From DASQDN01 sp963844855 (lineage in GTDB: Bacteria; Acidobacteriota; Terriglobia; Bryobacterales; Bryobacteraceae), in assembly GCA_963844855.1 (NCBI GenBank), contig CAWJQP010000043.1:35564-99563 (forward strand): a DNA stretch of 64,000 bases, written 5' to 3'. The notes beneath the pieces are model-generated. The model made no database searches, was not told the origin of the DNA, and saw only the letters and a program-made list of their open reading frames with translations. Positions 9,368 through 18,314 of the stretch are shown piece by piece (the first letter of the stretch is position 1; every line of letters begins with the position of its first letter). The position numbers and the translations under genes were made by a program.

Positions 9368-11965
9368 GTGACTGGGACGCGTCTCCTCCATTTTGAGGTG
9401 TTGGAAAAGCTGGGTGAAGGCGGCATGGGTGCTGTGTACCGCGCTCTGGACACCCGTCTGAAGCGGCACGTCGCCATCAAAGTCCTGCCGCCGGACAAAC
9501 TTTCCGATCCCGATCGCAAACGCCGTTTCGTTCATGAGGCGCAAGCGGCATCGGCGCTAAATCATCCCAACATCGTCACCATCCATGACATCGCCGCGGA
9601 CGATGAAGCTCCGTTCATCGTAATGGAACTGGTTTCGGGCCGCACGCTAGCCGACTGCGTGCGAGAAAAACCACTGCCGCTTTCTGAAGCGCTTCGCTAC
9701 GCTGTCCAGGCCGCCGACGCGCTCACCGCTGCGCATGCCGCTGGTATTGTTCACCGCGATTTGAAACCCGGGAACATCATGATAACCGGCAACGGTGTCA
9801 TTAAAGTGCTGGATTTCGGATTGGCGAAGTTGACCGAGCGCGTCGAAGCCAGCGCATCCACCCTGACTGTCACGCTCGAATCCAATACGGCTCTTGGCGT
9901 CATCGTCGGAACGGCGTCGTACATGTCACCGGAACAGGCAGAGGGGAAAAGCACGGACGCACGCTCGGATATTTTTAGCTTTGGCGCCGTGCTTTACGAA
10001 ATGTTGAGCGGCCGGCGTGCTTTCACGGGGGAATCGCAATTGTCGATTCTTAGCGCCGTGCTGAACGGCGAGCCGAAGCCTCTGCTGGATCTGACGCCCG
10101 GGGTGCCCGTGGAAATAGATCGCGCCGTCAGCCGGTGTTTGCGCAAGGACCCCAACCGCCGGTTCCAGACCATGGCCGACTTGAAAGCGGTGCTGGAGGA
10201 GGGGCGCGAAGAATCTGACTCTGGACGGCTCGTCGCAGGCAGGAAGAAGCCGGTCGGAACGCGGCGCTACAAGTGGTTCTGGCCCGCCATCGCCGCCCTC
10301 TTTCTTTTGACCGCGGTCGGCACGGGAATGTGGATCCGCGTGCGAACCGACGCGCCTCGACCCAGGCTGATTCCGATCACCAGCTTTCCAGGAATTGAAA
10401 GCAGACCCTCACTCTCACCCGATGGCACGAAGGTCGCCTTCGCGTGGAATGGCGAGAAGGAAGATAATTTCGACATTTACGTCAAACAGATCGATGGTGA
10501 GGGTTTTACCCGGCTGACCACTGACACGGCACCGGAAGGAATGCCCAACTGGTCGCCGGACGGCCGCTCTATCGCTTTCTCCCGTTTCGGAAAGGACCAG
10601 GCAATCATGGTCATGCCGGCCATTGGCGGTCCCGCTCGCAGACTTCCTGAGAATCGATCCCTCTATGGCTGGACTCCGGATTCCAAGTCGCTACTCATAC
10701 AGGGCGATGATGGAGTATCAGGCTTTATCGGCATCTTTTCGATAGAGAGCGGCCAGGCTCGCCAACTGACGTTTCCACCCAAATCGGCTCCCGGTGACGA
10801 TGGTCCCGCTCTGTCGCCCGACGGAAACACGGTGGCCTTTTTTCGTTCAATCGATGCGGCCACATCAGACATCTATACAGTCCCGATCGCTGGTGGTCAG
10901 CCACGCCGAATCACAAGTGTACTTGATCGAGGGGCGGGCCTGTGCTGGACCTCGGATGGAAAAGCGGTTGTGTTCTCGTCGGACCTCGGAAGTGGGTTCC
11001 GGCTCTGGCGAGTGCCTGCGAACGCTTCGCCAGACCAGGCGCCCGCACTGGTGGAATTCGCCGGCGAAGACGCGATAGAACCTCACATAGCCGGATCCCG
11101 GCTGGTGTACACCAGGCGCCACGTCCGCACCAATCTCTGGCGAGCTGCGCTCGAACGCAAGCAGACTGAGCCAACCCGCCTGCTCGCTTCCACTAGGGCG
11201 GAGTCTTACCCGGCGTATTCGCCGGATGGTAAAAAGATCGCTTTTCAGTCGGATCGCACCGGTGCCAGCGAGCTATGGGTCGCGACCGCGGAGGGTGAGA
11301 ATCCCGTCCGCCTCACCACCAACCTTGCTGTCACTCATGGCCGCCCGGTGTGGTCTCCCGACGGCAAAAACATCGCATTTGGCGCGCGCGGAACGGGTCA
11401 AACGGAGCTGTATGTAATTAGCACAGACGGTGGTGCACCGCGCCGCATCGGTAAAGGTTTCTATCCTCAATCCTGGTCGCGGGACGGCAAATGGATTTAC
11501 GGCCTGATGAATGTGGGGACCCTGCAAACGTTCAAGATCCGTGCCGAAGGCGGCGAGCCGGTGCAGGTCACGCGTAACGGTGCTTTTCATGCGCAGGAAT
11601 CGGCGGACGGCCGTTATGTCCTCTATACGAAGGTGCCCAATATTAGCGGCACCGTGCCGTCGAGTTTCTGGAGACTGCCGGTGGACGGAGGCGAGGAGGT
11701 TAAGCTGAACGACGGCATCTATGCCGAGCGCTGGCAGCCGGCCGAAAACGGCATCTATTTCGTGGACTTCCAGCAAGTTCGTACTCGCGAAAAGACTGTG
11801 TACTTCCTTGACATTCTGACCAGGGAAGTCAAACCTGTTGCGGTCGTGACCAAGGCAGCGAGTGCCCTCCCAGGTTTCACAATTAGTCCCGACGGCCGTT
11901 GGATCATTACCACCCACGCTGAGCCACCCATTGCAGACATCATGTTGCTGGACAACTTTCGCTAG
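9368..11965 (+). CDS. Membrane Ser/Thr protein kinase with C-terminal PD40/TolB-like propeller
   Basis: 865 aa, starting at GTG 9368 so that the glycine loop lies right at the N-terminus (LGEGGMGAVY, residues 15-24). Lys38 (VAIK), HRD Asp131 (VHRDLKPGN) and DFG Asp149 are present, so the kinase is predicted active. One membrane helix, about 302-322 (WFWPAIAALFLLTAVGTGMW), separates it from an extracytoplasmic propeller of PD40 repeats (for example RPSLSPDGTKVAF, NWSPDGRSIAF, YSPDGKKIAFQSD). The architecture suggests that an envelope signal is sensed outside and passed to the kinase. It shares a short divergent promoter region with the TonB receptor at 6101-9268, so co-regulation is possible; that is an inference. 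Confidence 0.92.
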   Translation: MTGTRLLHFEVLEKLGEGGMGAVYRALDTRLKRHVAIKVLPPDKLSDPDRKRRFVHEAQAASALNHPNIVTIHDIAADDEAPFIVMELVSGRTLADCVREKPLPLSEALRYAVQAADALTAAHAAGIVHRDLKPGNIMITGNGVIKVLDFGLAKLTERVEASASTLTVTLESNTALGVIVGTASYMSPEQAEGKSTDARSDIFSFGAVLYEMLSGRRAFTGESQLSILSAVLNGEPKPLLDLTPGVPVEIDRAVSRCLRKDPNRRFQTMADLKAVLEEGREESDSGRLVAGRKKPVGTRRYKWFWPAIAALFLLTAVGTGMWIRVRTDAPRPRLIPITSFPGIESRPSLSPDGTKVAFAWNGEKEDNFDIYVKQIDGEGFTRLTTDTAPEGMPNWSPDGRSIAFSRFGKDQAIMVMPAIGGPARRLPENRSLYGWTPDSKSLLIQGDDGVSGFIGIFSIESGQARQLTFPPKSAPGDDGPALSPDGNTVAFFRSIDAATSDIYTVPIAGGQPRRITSVLDRGAGLCWTSDGKAVVFSSDLGSGFRLWRVPANASPDQAPALVEFAGEDAIEPHIAGSRLVYTRRHVRTNLWRAALERKQTEPTRLLASTRAESYPAYSPDGKKIAFQSDRTGASELWVATAEGENPVRLTTNLAVTHGRPVWSPDGKNIAFGARGTGQTELYVISTDGGAPRRIGKGFYPQSWSRDGKWIYGLMNVGTLQTFKIRAEGGEPVQVTRNGAFHAQESADGRYVLYTKVPNISGTVPSSFWRLPVDGGEEVKLNDGIYAERWQPAENGIYFVDFQQVRTREKTVYFLDILTREVKPVAVVTKAASALPGFTISPDGRWIITTHAEPPIADIMLLDNFR

Positions 11966-12126
11966 TCTCAAATATCCAAACGAAGAGCCGACTTGTAACA
12001 TGCGTCCGCACCGGAGGTACTCCAACCTCAGCGCTCCCCGGACGTCCGATTACTCGCTGCTAACCGGGTAGCGATCAGCATCCGGCTCGGAGATCTCTAT
12101 ACTGGAAATGCACTGCTTTACCAGCA

Positions 12127-13438
12127 ATGGAATGCTCCGACAGTCTACTCTGGCGTACAGTGGCTTATACAGAGATTAACCGGAAACGGCGTTCGAGGAA
12201 GCTTCGCCGACGGCTGCGTGAAATCCGCCGACGTCAAGTTGACAATGTCCTTCCACGGTTTCCGGTATGCTCGTTTCAAGTGTCCGCGACACCTATCCTT
12301 GACCTCCATCAAGCCCCGCCAGAACCACGCAAGTTTAAGTTTTGGCGTTATGTACTGATTGGAGTCACTCTCGGAGCGGCTATTGCAACTATAAAGATTC
12401 TCGAAGAGGAGAACATCATACCTGCATGGGATCCGCCGACATTCCCAGCATTCAATGGGTTGCTGCTCCTTCCTGCCGTCTACCTTGCCATAGCTTTCCA
12501 CGAAATTGGTCATCTTCTCGCGGGCAAACTGGTTGGGCTTAATACGGGCGGTATCTCGGTGGGGGCATTCGTCCTTCTTAGGTCTGGCAAAAAACTGGGT
12601 GTTTCGATTTGACCGGGATCTGTGGCTCAGCGGCGGTTCCTTCAAACCGCTCACGGGCACCGTTCGTTTCCGCCAATTCCAATATGCGTGGCTCCTGGCC
12701 GGCGGACCTTTTGCGAGCGTTGTCCTTACCATAGCGTGCGGGTTAATGTGGGTGCAGTATGGCGGTGGTGCCTGGTCTTGGATCGGCACTTTTTTGTGGG
12801 CGTCGCTGTTCATCGACGGTTTGTCATTGGTTCCATTCTCCGCCGGTTTGCAAAAATCGGACAGCGCGTTACTCTTGCAATTTATTCGATATCCCGAGCA
12901 AGCACGGTCCTGGATGGCGCTCCTCACGCTTCAAACGGAAGATGCAAAGGGAGTACGCCCCCGTGAGTGGGATCCACAATCGTTTGAGCAGATTCTGATG
13001 TTTAATGCGTCTGCGAATGAGTATCTGTATTGCCAATTCATGGCTTATTACCGACGGCTGGATGAGGGCTTGGAAGCCGCGGCGTTGGAGCACCTGGAAA
13101 ACGTGCTTGCGGCATCGGCGCGTGCGGGACGGGGATTACGATCTTTGTTATTCCTTGACGCGGCGTCTGCGAGCGCGTGTATTCGAAAGCAATCCGCCCA
13201 AGCTCGTATCTGGCGTGATAGGGCTTGCAAGCTGCGGAAACCGGAGTCACTCGATGCTGTTGATGCAGGAATTGCCATGTGTGAGGGCCGCTTCGAAGCG
13301 GCACTGCAACATTGGGAAGCGGCAAAGGCGCACTTTCGCCGGCGGAAGCTCGACTCGGGGATCATTCGGTTTGCTTTAGAGAAATGGACGGAATACGAAG
13401 CCGCTTGCAAAGCTGCTCTCATAAGGACTCCAACCTAG
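12127..13438 (+). pseudogene. Site-2-protease-like (M50) membrane metalloprotease, split by one frameshift
   Basis: The first frame (to 12612) carries a membrane helix (WRYVLIGVTLGAAIATI) and AIAFHEIGHLLAGKLVG, whose HEIGH (12499-12513) is the zinc-protease motif of M50 enzymes. The second frame (used from about 12590 to 13438) continues with NWVFRFDRDLWLSGGSF, two membrane helices and IDGLSLVPFSAGLQKSD, the position of the distal Asp ligand. It ends in a helical tail with TPR-like character. Removing one A from the A6 run at 12588-12594 joins the frames seamlessly (SGK-NWVF). It is therefore a recent pseudogene, a slippery-run gene or an assembly error. The true start may be GTG 12280 rather than 12127. 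Substrate unknown; M50 enzymes cut membrane proteins within the bilayer. Confidence 0.7.
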
Positions 13439-13714
13439 GCTTCGACAAGGCACTGACAAGTTAACTGATTTATTGATCGTATCAGCAACTCAAAAACCAC
13501 CGCATTCAGGCCAATTTGGCAATTCGCCATGGACAGGCAGCGCCGATCGTCAGCGCGGTCGCAATGAGAGAACGGGTCAGGAAAGTCATGCGCCGTAAAC
13601 TAAGCATACGCATATTCTCATCAAAATGAGCCTGGGAAGGCGAGCGAAGTAACGCTTGTTCACCTGATTATCTGGTCGCGGCCGGCCATGTCTTCTTTCG
13701 CAGTCGAAGGGACA

Positions 13715-13915
13715 CAGCACTTGAAGCTCTGGCTTTGCGCTCAGCAGGTCGCGGTTCTCAAACTCAACCGACTCCGACCAACACTGAACCGCCTAGATCG
13801 TTTCTTCTGAACTGCCTTACGAAAATCTATAGCCGCGATGGTCGGATATTCTGGGTGATCGTGAAGTCGGAAACTATCGTCGGCGGGCAGTTAAGCGAAC
13901 GCCAGGATCGTCGCC
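13715..13915 (+). pseudogene. Transposase N-terminal remnant (rve-type IS)
   Basis: In shifting frames the sequence reads QQVAVLKLNRLRPTLNRLDRFF and then KIYSR and VIVKSETIVGG. This matches the N-terminal signature of rve-type transposases such as the ones at 38.5 and 50.2 kb (ALRQQLGVLR, LMIVKADTVVAWH). Several frameshifts and stops are present. The 13439-13714 stretch before it shows no gene. Confidence 0.6.
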
Positions 13916-13983
13916 GATCGCTTTCATGTCATTCGGTTGATCAATCAGCACGTCGTGGCCTGCTGGTTGGTAGGTCAATATAT

Positions 13984-14195
13984 TCATCCAGCCCGTGAGT
14001 AGTACCGAAGTAAACCGACGAGACGCTGCTTGCAAACAATCGGCGTTTCCGAAGGGCAAGTGTTGGTATTGGCAGGGAATAGCAGCAGGTTTCGTTTGCC
14101 CTGATGATTTCGCTCCCCATGGTAGTGCATGACATATTGAGCCAGAGCTCGTAGAAGTGAGGTCTCACCGAACAGGATCAGCTTCGACAGGCACT
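13984..14195 (-). pseudogene. Transposase C-terminal remnant on the opposite strand
   Basis: The minus-strand frame reads CLSKLILFGE, then QYVMHYHGERNHQGKRN and VGLLRYYSRAG, which is the C-terminal hallmark of rve-type IS transposases (an RNHQG block followed by a GLL.YY tail). The catalytic core is missing. It points the opposite way from the N-terminal remnant at 13715, so two different elements decayed here or one was inverted. It lies against the 3' end of the repA-like gene. Confidence 0.6.
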
Positions 14196-14270
14196 TCGAG
14201 CATCTTCGGCGTGCGTTGACCCAGAAACGGCGCAAACTCACTGCCCATTTCTGATACATTCCCACCGGTC

Positions 14271-15314
14271 CTACGGAATCTGATAGCGGCCTTCAGAGAC
14301 AGCAACCGCCTTTCTGATTTGAATGCTCTGGCCATCCGCCGCGATTTGAGCCGGGCACTCCGGCCAGATCGCGCGAATGGCCGTCAGCCACTGTTCAAGC
14401 ATGGCGCGGAACCGCCGCGGGCGGCTATACTCCACGCACCCGAGTTGGTTCGCCAGGCCGAAGTCGCCGAAGATCGGGATCGTCTCCCGTTCCTTCGATT
14501 TGAAGCAGCGGTAGCTGAGCCACATGTAGAGGTCGAGCACGGCTGGGGCGGCCGCGAGCAGCTTCACCGCCTCAAGATCGTTCGGAACAGGATGCGCAAG
14601 GATTTCTTGGTAGAAGTCATCACTTAGGACAATCACGTTTTCGAACTCCCGTGAAATCGGCCGTTGGTCTGGACTCCGACTGTACCAGATCTGCGCCTCC
14701 CGCATGAAGTTGAAGCGAGAACGCTGAATTACCTTTGCGGAGCCGTTGAGACTATCAGTCCCGAAAAAGATAGTTGCTCCGAAGACGCGTTCGAATGCGT
14801 CGACCAGCCGACGGTACTCCTTGCCCCCGGTTTGCATTCCAAATGTGTACAGCATCTCAGCGGCCGTGCGGAAGCGGATCGTCTGACTTTTTTGCTGAAC
14901 CGCCAGGGTAGCCAGGAAGATCGGTACGAGCCGGTCTTGACCGAACGGCACACCGAACTCTGGATGACCAGTCACGTGGAGAACGAACCGGCCATTTCGG
15001 CGTTTATACAGCAACCGGTTTTTTGGAAGACGACGGACCGGAAGGCCGCACAAGACGAACGGACGCGAACTGAAGCAAAGCGTCTGACTAGCTTGGTCTC
15101 GGTTCTCCCGGACCAGTTGTATTCGCTCGACTTGCTTGAGCTTTTGCTTGGATACAATCAGGTCTTCGCAGGTCTGCCGAAGGACAGAACTCGCGCGCTG
15201 AAGACCCGGTGGATGCGCCTTGCGAGAAGTAGTTGGTCCATTGCGCAGCAAAGGTGCCCTAGGTAGCGCAACCTGTTCAGAAACCTGTTCAACTAACGCC
15301 GCAATGCCCGACAT
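14271..15314 (-). CDS. RepA-type plasmid replication initiator homologue (PF04796-like), copy 1
   Basis: 347 aa if begun at ATG 15314. The open frame runs on through the tRNA fragment to 15551, but that part is translated tRNA sequence and should not be coding. The core reads RPFVLCGLPVRRLP, FGVPFGQDRLVPIFLATLAV, KSQTIRF, YRRLVDAFERVFGATIFFG, LDLYMWLSYRC and WPECPAQI. This is the order of blocks in RepA initiators of theta-type plasmids, which are built on winged helices that bind iterons and the host replisome. It is closely related along its whole length to the protein at 62833-63807. Its 5' end lies about 60 bases from the tRNA-derived repeat. CCTGTTCA occurs twice near 15279-15297, inside its first codons, and could be an operator. 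Whether it still replicates anything is unknown. Confidence 0.75.
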   Translation of the reverse strand: MSGIAALVEQVSEQVALPRAPLLRNGPTTSRKAHPPGLQRASSVLRQTCEDLIVSKQKLKQVERIQLVRENRDQASQTLCFSSRPFVLCGLPVRRLPKNRLLYKRRNGRFVLHVTGHPEFGVPFGQDRLVPIFLATLAVQQKSQTIRFRTAAEMLYTFGMQTGGKEYRRLVDAFERVFGATIFFGTDSLNGSAKVIQRSRFNFMREAQIWYSRSPDQRPISREFENVIVLSDDFYQEILAHPVPNDLEAVKLLAAAPAVLDLYMWLSYRCFKSKERETIPIFGDFGLANQLGCVEYSRPRRFRAMLEQWLTAIRAIWPECPAQIAADGQSIQIRKAVAVSEGRYQIP

Positions 15315-15374
15315 AGGCGCTGAAGGATGTACATCGATGCCTGTCTTTTCTACGATTTGCGACTGTAGTGTTGT

Positions 15375-15419
15375 TTCGTAATCAGCAGGTCGCCGGTTCA
15401 ATCCCGGCGGGTGGCTCCA
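15375..15419 (+). repeat. 3' fragment of tRNA-Thr(CGT), probable attachment-site copy 1
   Basis: The segment folds as the 3' part of a tRNA: anticodon loop TTCGTAA (anticodon CGT, so threonine), 3' anticodon strand TCAGC, variable loop AGGTC, T-stem GCCGG/CCGGC around TTCAATC, acceptor strand GGGTGGC, discriminator T, and encoded CCA. The expected GCTGA 5' anticodon strand and everything before it are absent, so this is not a functional gene. The first 27 bases recur exactly at 63974-64000. Integrases that use tRNA genes leave such 3' fragments at the distal end of the inserted element. The following 15420-15714 holds no recognisable gene. Confidence 0.85.
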
Positions 15420-15714
15420 TAATCGATTGATTGCACGTGACTTACTGGTTCCTGCCCAAGTCTGATTCAAACGGCCTGTAGTGGTTTCGATCGCATGGTT
15501 GCGCGCTGTTCGCCGAGCGGCCTTCTCATAGCTGTGTACTCGAACGCGCAATCAACACCTTACGGGCTGTTCCTTCCTCGAAGGGTATGGGGTCGGCTGA
15601 TCCTTTTTCAGCAGGTCGCCGCCAGGTATGTCGATCGATGGGGAGGGCTGGCGCGACCCCTGCCAAGCCCCTCTGAGCGCGCGCCGAACTGGTGTCGCCT
15701 GAACCCTTCGGCAC

Positions 15715-18312
15715 TTAGTAAAAGACTGAAACGGAAACCCGACGTTCCTTGAGCGATTCGACTCGATCCGGCGTATCGGCCCTATCCTCGCCGTGCGGGA
15801 AGATCCGGTATTCAGCTTTCGAGCCGGCGTCGCCCATGAGAATTTCCCGCACCTCCTCCGCTCGCTTCTTCGAGAGGATTCGGTTGCTGCGTGTCGCCCC
15901 TTTCGTGCTCGCGTACCCGTGGAGATTCACGGATATCTGTCCTGCCACAACGCGGTCTCGTACTGAGCCAGGCAGTTTGTTCCACCACAGGCTCAGTTTG
16001 TCGCGCTCCGCCTTACTCAACGTCCACGATCCGGACGGCGAGAAATAGACCAGTGTCCACGAAGGCTTCAGGACGGCAGGGCCTGGCGGAGCTTTCCGAG
16101 GGCAGGACCCTTTGAATATTCCTCCAAGCACCGAGTCATCCTCGGACTCGATGTGGAGTTTGGCAGACCCGTCGGCCCGGACGAGTAAGTGACCCCAGAA
16201 ACTCACTTCAGACGAACCGTGCGAACGAGATTTCCAGCGGCCCGCGATCTTGAAGCGGATTTCAGCCACTGAGCCTGCGGAGTCATTGCACCCGCTCGAA
16301 AACTCAATCGAAAACCTGGCGTCGCTGTGATGGATCGGAGTGGAACTGTCCGCCATCGCTAGAATCTGGACGTCATTCAGATCAGCGCCGTTGTAATCGA
16401 AAGACAGGAGAAACCAGAGCTCCGAACTCCCGCGGTTACCCCAGAAGCCTTTGCTATCTAGAGCGATGATCTGAAAGTAATATTTGCACTCGCGAAAGGG
16501 CGGATGAGCGGGCGCGCTCTTGCTGACACAAGAGGCGACCGGCGCCGTCAGTGACAAGGCGTCACCGAATGTGCGAGGCTTTTCAACGGCCGGTGGGGCC
16601 TGTCCTTCCAAAATCGGAGTTTCATTTTTGTCCTCGGCGGGATCGTCATCGCCGGGCCATGTTTCTGCAGACTCTTCGCCAAAATCGGAAGCCTCGGATT
16701 CTTCGCCGGTCGGCTCAATAACCCACGAGGTGAGATCGGGAATCTTCACTTTAAACTTGTACTCGACCGGGCCTCCCTCTATAGTTCGACTTTCCGTGCT
16801 TCCACTGGCGTCCGCCTGTACCGGCCCAAGGACAATTCCAATCTTTCCTTCACCGCGCAAGGTCTCTTCCAATGTCGTCTGGCCGCGCGACCACACCTCT
16901 ATCTCATTCGCTTTTTGCGCGACTTTGAACATCATGGTTGGGCGGGTTCGTTTCCATTCCACGCTTCCGCTTAAGTCACCCAACGCCTGACCTTTGGCGC
17001 GAAGCACGCCCCCCGGGAGCGGGTAATAGTCGGGGTAGCCATGCAGAACCAATGTTCCTTCAGCAGGAACGATCACACGGGGAAACGTCAATACTCCTGT
17101 CGTTCCGGTCGAGAGATTCGCGATCGGCCCCGACCCGAGCATGACCTTCTCGCCCGTCCGCGCGTCAAGGATGTATCCGGTGAGCAAATAGTGCTCCATC
17201 GGATTGCCCAGATAGTTCAAAACCCGGAACTGGATATTGGTTTTCTTCCAGGCGCGCCCTTCCTCAAACTCCTCGGACTCAAACTGCTGGGAGTCAAACT
17301 GATAAAGTTCAGCCGGATCGTACTCGGCTTCCGCTGCGGCAGGCTCATCCGTGAATTCTTCCTCAATGGCCGGTGTATCGCCATCCTCACGGATCCACTT
17401 CCTGACTTGGTCCATCACCTCGCGAGTCACCCGCACGACGGTATTCGAGTTCGCGCCCGCTCCGGCTGCAATGCCCACCAGGCGATACGTGCCCTCCGCG
17501 GTCACCCAGACCGGAGAGCCGCTTTGTCCCTTGGTGGTATCCGCCGTGATCCTCATCGTGCGACGGTCCGGCATCGCGCTATGCAGCATGCCCGCAGCGC
17601 ACCAGAGTTCTTTTCCACCCTTTCCTTCCGGATAACCGGCAGTCACTGCCGCTTTAGCGTTGAGAGTTGCGGGTTCCGGAAGAGCGATGATCGCGTTCTG
17701 CCCGCAAGTGGAACGTCCCCAGTAACACAGGGGCTTGCCATCCAACCTCGGAAACGCTTTGTCTCCCACGCGATCGTTGAGCGTGAGCAGCGCATAGTCC
17801 CAATCGAGATGATCTTTCGCCTGCGGGTTATAGCGTCCGGCTATCTTCGGCTTATCGGAAACTGAGTAGGAGCCGAATGGCGCATCCTCGTCATTCAGGG
17901 CGGGGATAACTTCCAATGAGTAGTTGTAAGGATCGACGAACTCCGGATAAACGACATGCGCCGATGTGAGCACATGCCGGGCTGAAACGAGCACGCCCGT
18001 TCCGCCGCTATGATACCGGCCTTGCTGGTCAAGAACCGAGATCTTGCAGATCCATCGCCAAGGTACGGCATCGGTCTTACTGATGCGCACGCGGTTGTCG
18101 CCGTCGATTACTCCGCTCTCGCGTTCTGAGAAAAGACTGTCCTCCAGCTGCTCACGCGCCTCCATGTCCGGCTCCTCCGGAAACTCGAGCGCCCCTTGAA
18201 AAGCGCTCTCCGACGCAAGCATTGATGCGCGCGAGCCCAACTCTTCCCCGGTGTCTTCGGTGAAAAGCTCTTCGATCAGAAACGGAGAATCAAACTCGTA
18301 TCTCGTGTCCAT
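15715..18312 (-). CDS. Trypsin/V8-like serine protease fused to an OmpA-like C-terminal domain, acidic 'SPFL' leader
   Basis: 865 aa, last gene of the six-gene operon, starting two bases after the stop of the gene before it. Residues 1-70 are an acidic leader with FDSPFLIEELFTED and no classical signal peptide. Residues about 85-290 are a trypsin-fold protease with a complete triad: His119 (VLTSAHVV), Asp172 (DWDYALLTL) and Ser264 (GQSGSPVWV). After beta-rich middle domains and an acidic linker (about 540-580), residues about 745-865 resemble OmpA peptidoglycan-binding domains (HGYASTKGATRSNRILSKKR, ERRVSVSVFY). The fusion suggests a protease held at or delivered to the cell wall. The leader resembles ones I recall on proteins near contractile injection systems, but no tail or sheath genes are in this window. 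Substrate unknown. Confidence 0.72.
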   Translation of the reverse strand: MDTRYEFDSPFLIEELFTEDTGEELGSRASMLASESAFQGALEFPEEPDMEAREQLEDSLFSERESGVIDGDNRVRISKTDAVPWRWICKISVLDQQGRYHSGGTGVLVSARHVLTSAHVVYPEFVDPYNYSLEVIPALNDEDAPFGSYSVSDKPKIAGRYNPQAKDHLDWDYALLTLNDRVGDKAFPRLDGKPLCYWGRSTCGQNAIIALPEPATLNAKAAVTAGYPEGKGGKELWCAAGMLHSAMPDRRTMRITADTTKGQSGSPVWVTAEGTYRLVGIAAGAGANSNTVVRVTREVMDQVRKWIREDGDTPAIEEEFTDEPAAAEAEYDPAELYQFDSQQFESEEFEEGRAWKKTNIQFRVLNYLGNPMEHYLLTGYILDARTGEKVMLGSGPIANLSTGTTGVLTFPRVIVPAEGTLVLHGYPDYYPLPGGVLRAKGQALGDLSGSVEWKRTRPTMMFKVAQKANEIEVWSRGQTTLEETLRGEGKIGIVLGPVQADASGSTESRTIEGGPVEYKFKVKIPDLTSWVIEPTGEESEASDFGEESAETWPGDDDPAEDKNETPILEGQAPPAVEKPRTFGDALSLTAPVASCVSKSAPAHPPFRECKYYFQIIALDSKGFWGNRGSSELWFLLSFDYNGADLNDVQILAMADSSTPIHHSDARFSIEFSSGCNDSAGSVAEIRFKIAGRWKSRSHGSSEVSFWGHLLVRADGSAKLHIESEDDSVLGGIFKGSCPRKAPPGPAVLKPSWTLVYFSPSGSWTLSKAERDKLSLWWNKLPGSVRDRVVAGQISVNLHGYASTKGATRSNRILSKKRAEEVREILMGDAGSKAEYRIFPHGEDRADTPDRVESLKERRVSVSVFY

Positions 18313-18314
18313 TA

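Noticed and set aside
13740..13757. Near-copy of the tRNA-derived repeat (TCAGCAGGTCGC-GGTTC)
   Set aside because: It is part of a transposase remnant (codes for QQVAVLK) and has no T-stem or acceptor sequence after it; chance similarity.
15315..15551. Upstream extension of the RepA frame through the tRNA fragment
   Set aside because: The residues (SHPPGLNRRPADYETT) are reverse-translated tRNA sequence, a familiar artefact; start moved to 15314.
15608..15621. 14-base match to the tRNA fragment (TCAGCAGGTCGCCG) 233 bases after copy 1
   Set aside because: Similarity stops before the T-loop and no tRNA structure can be drawn; too short to call an attachment site.
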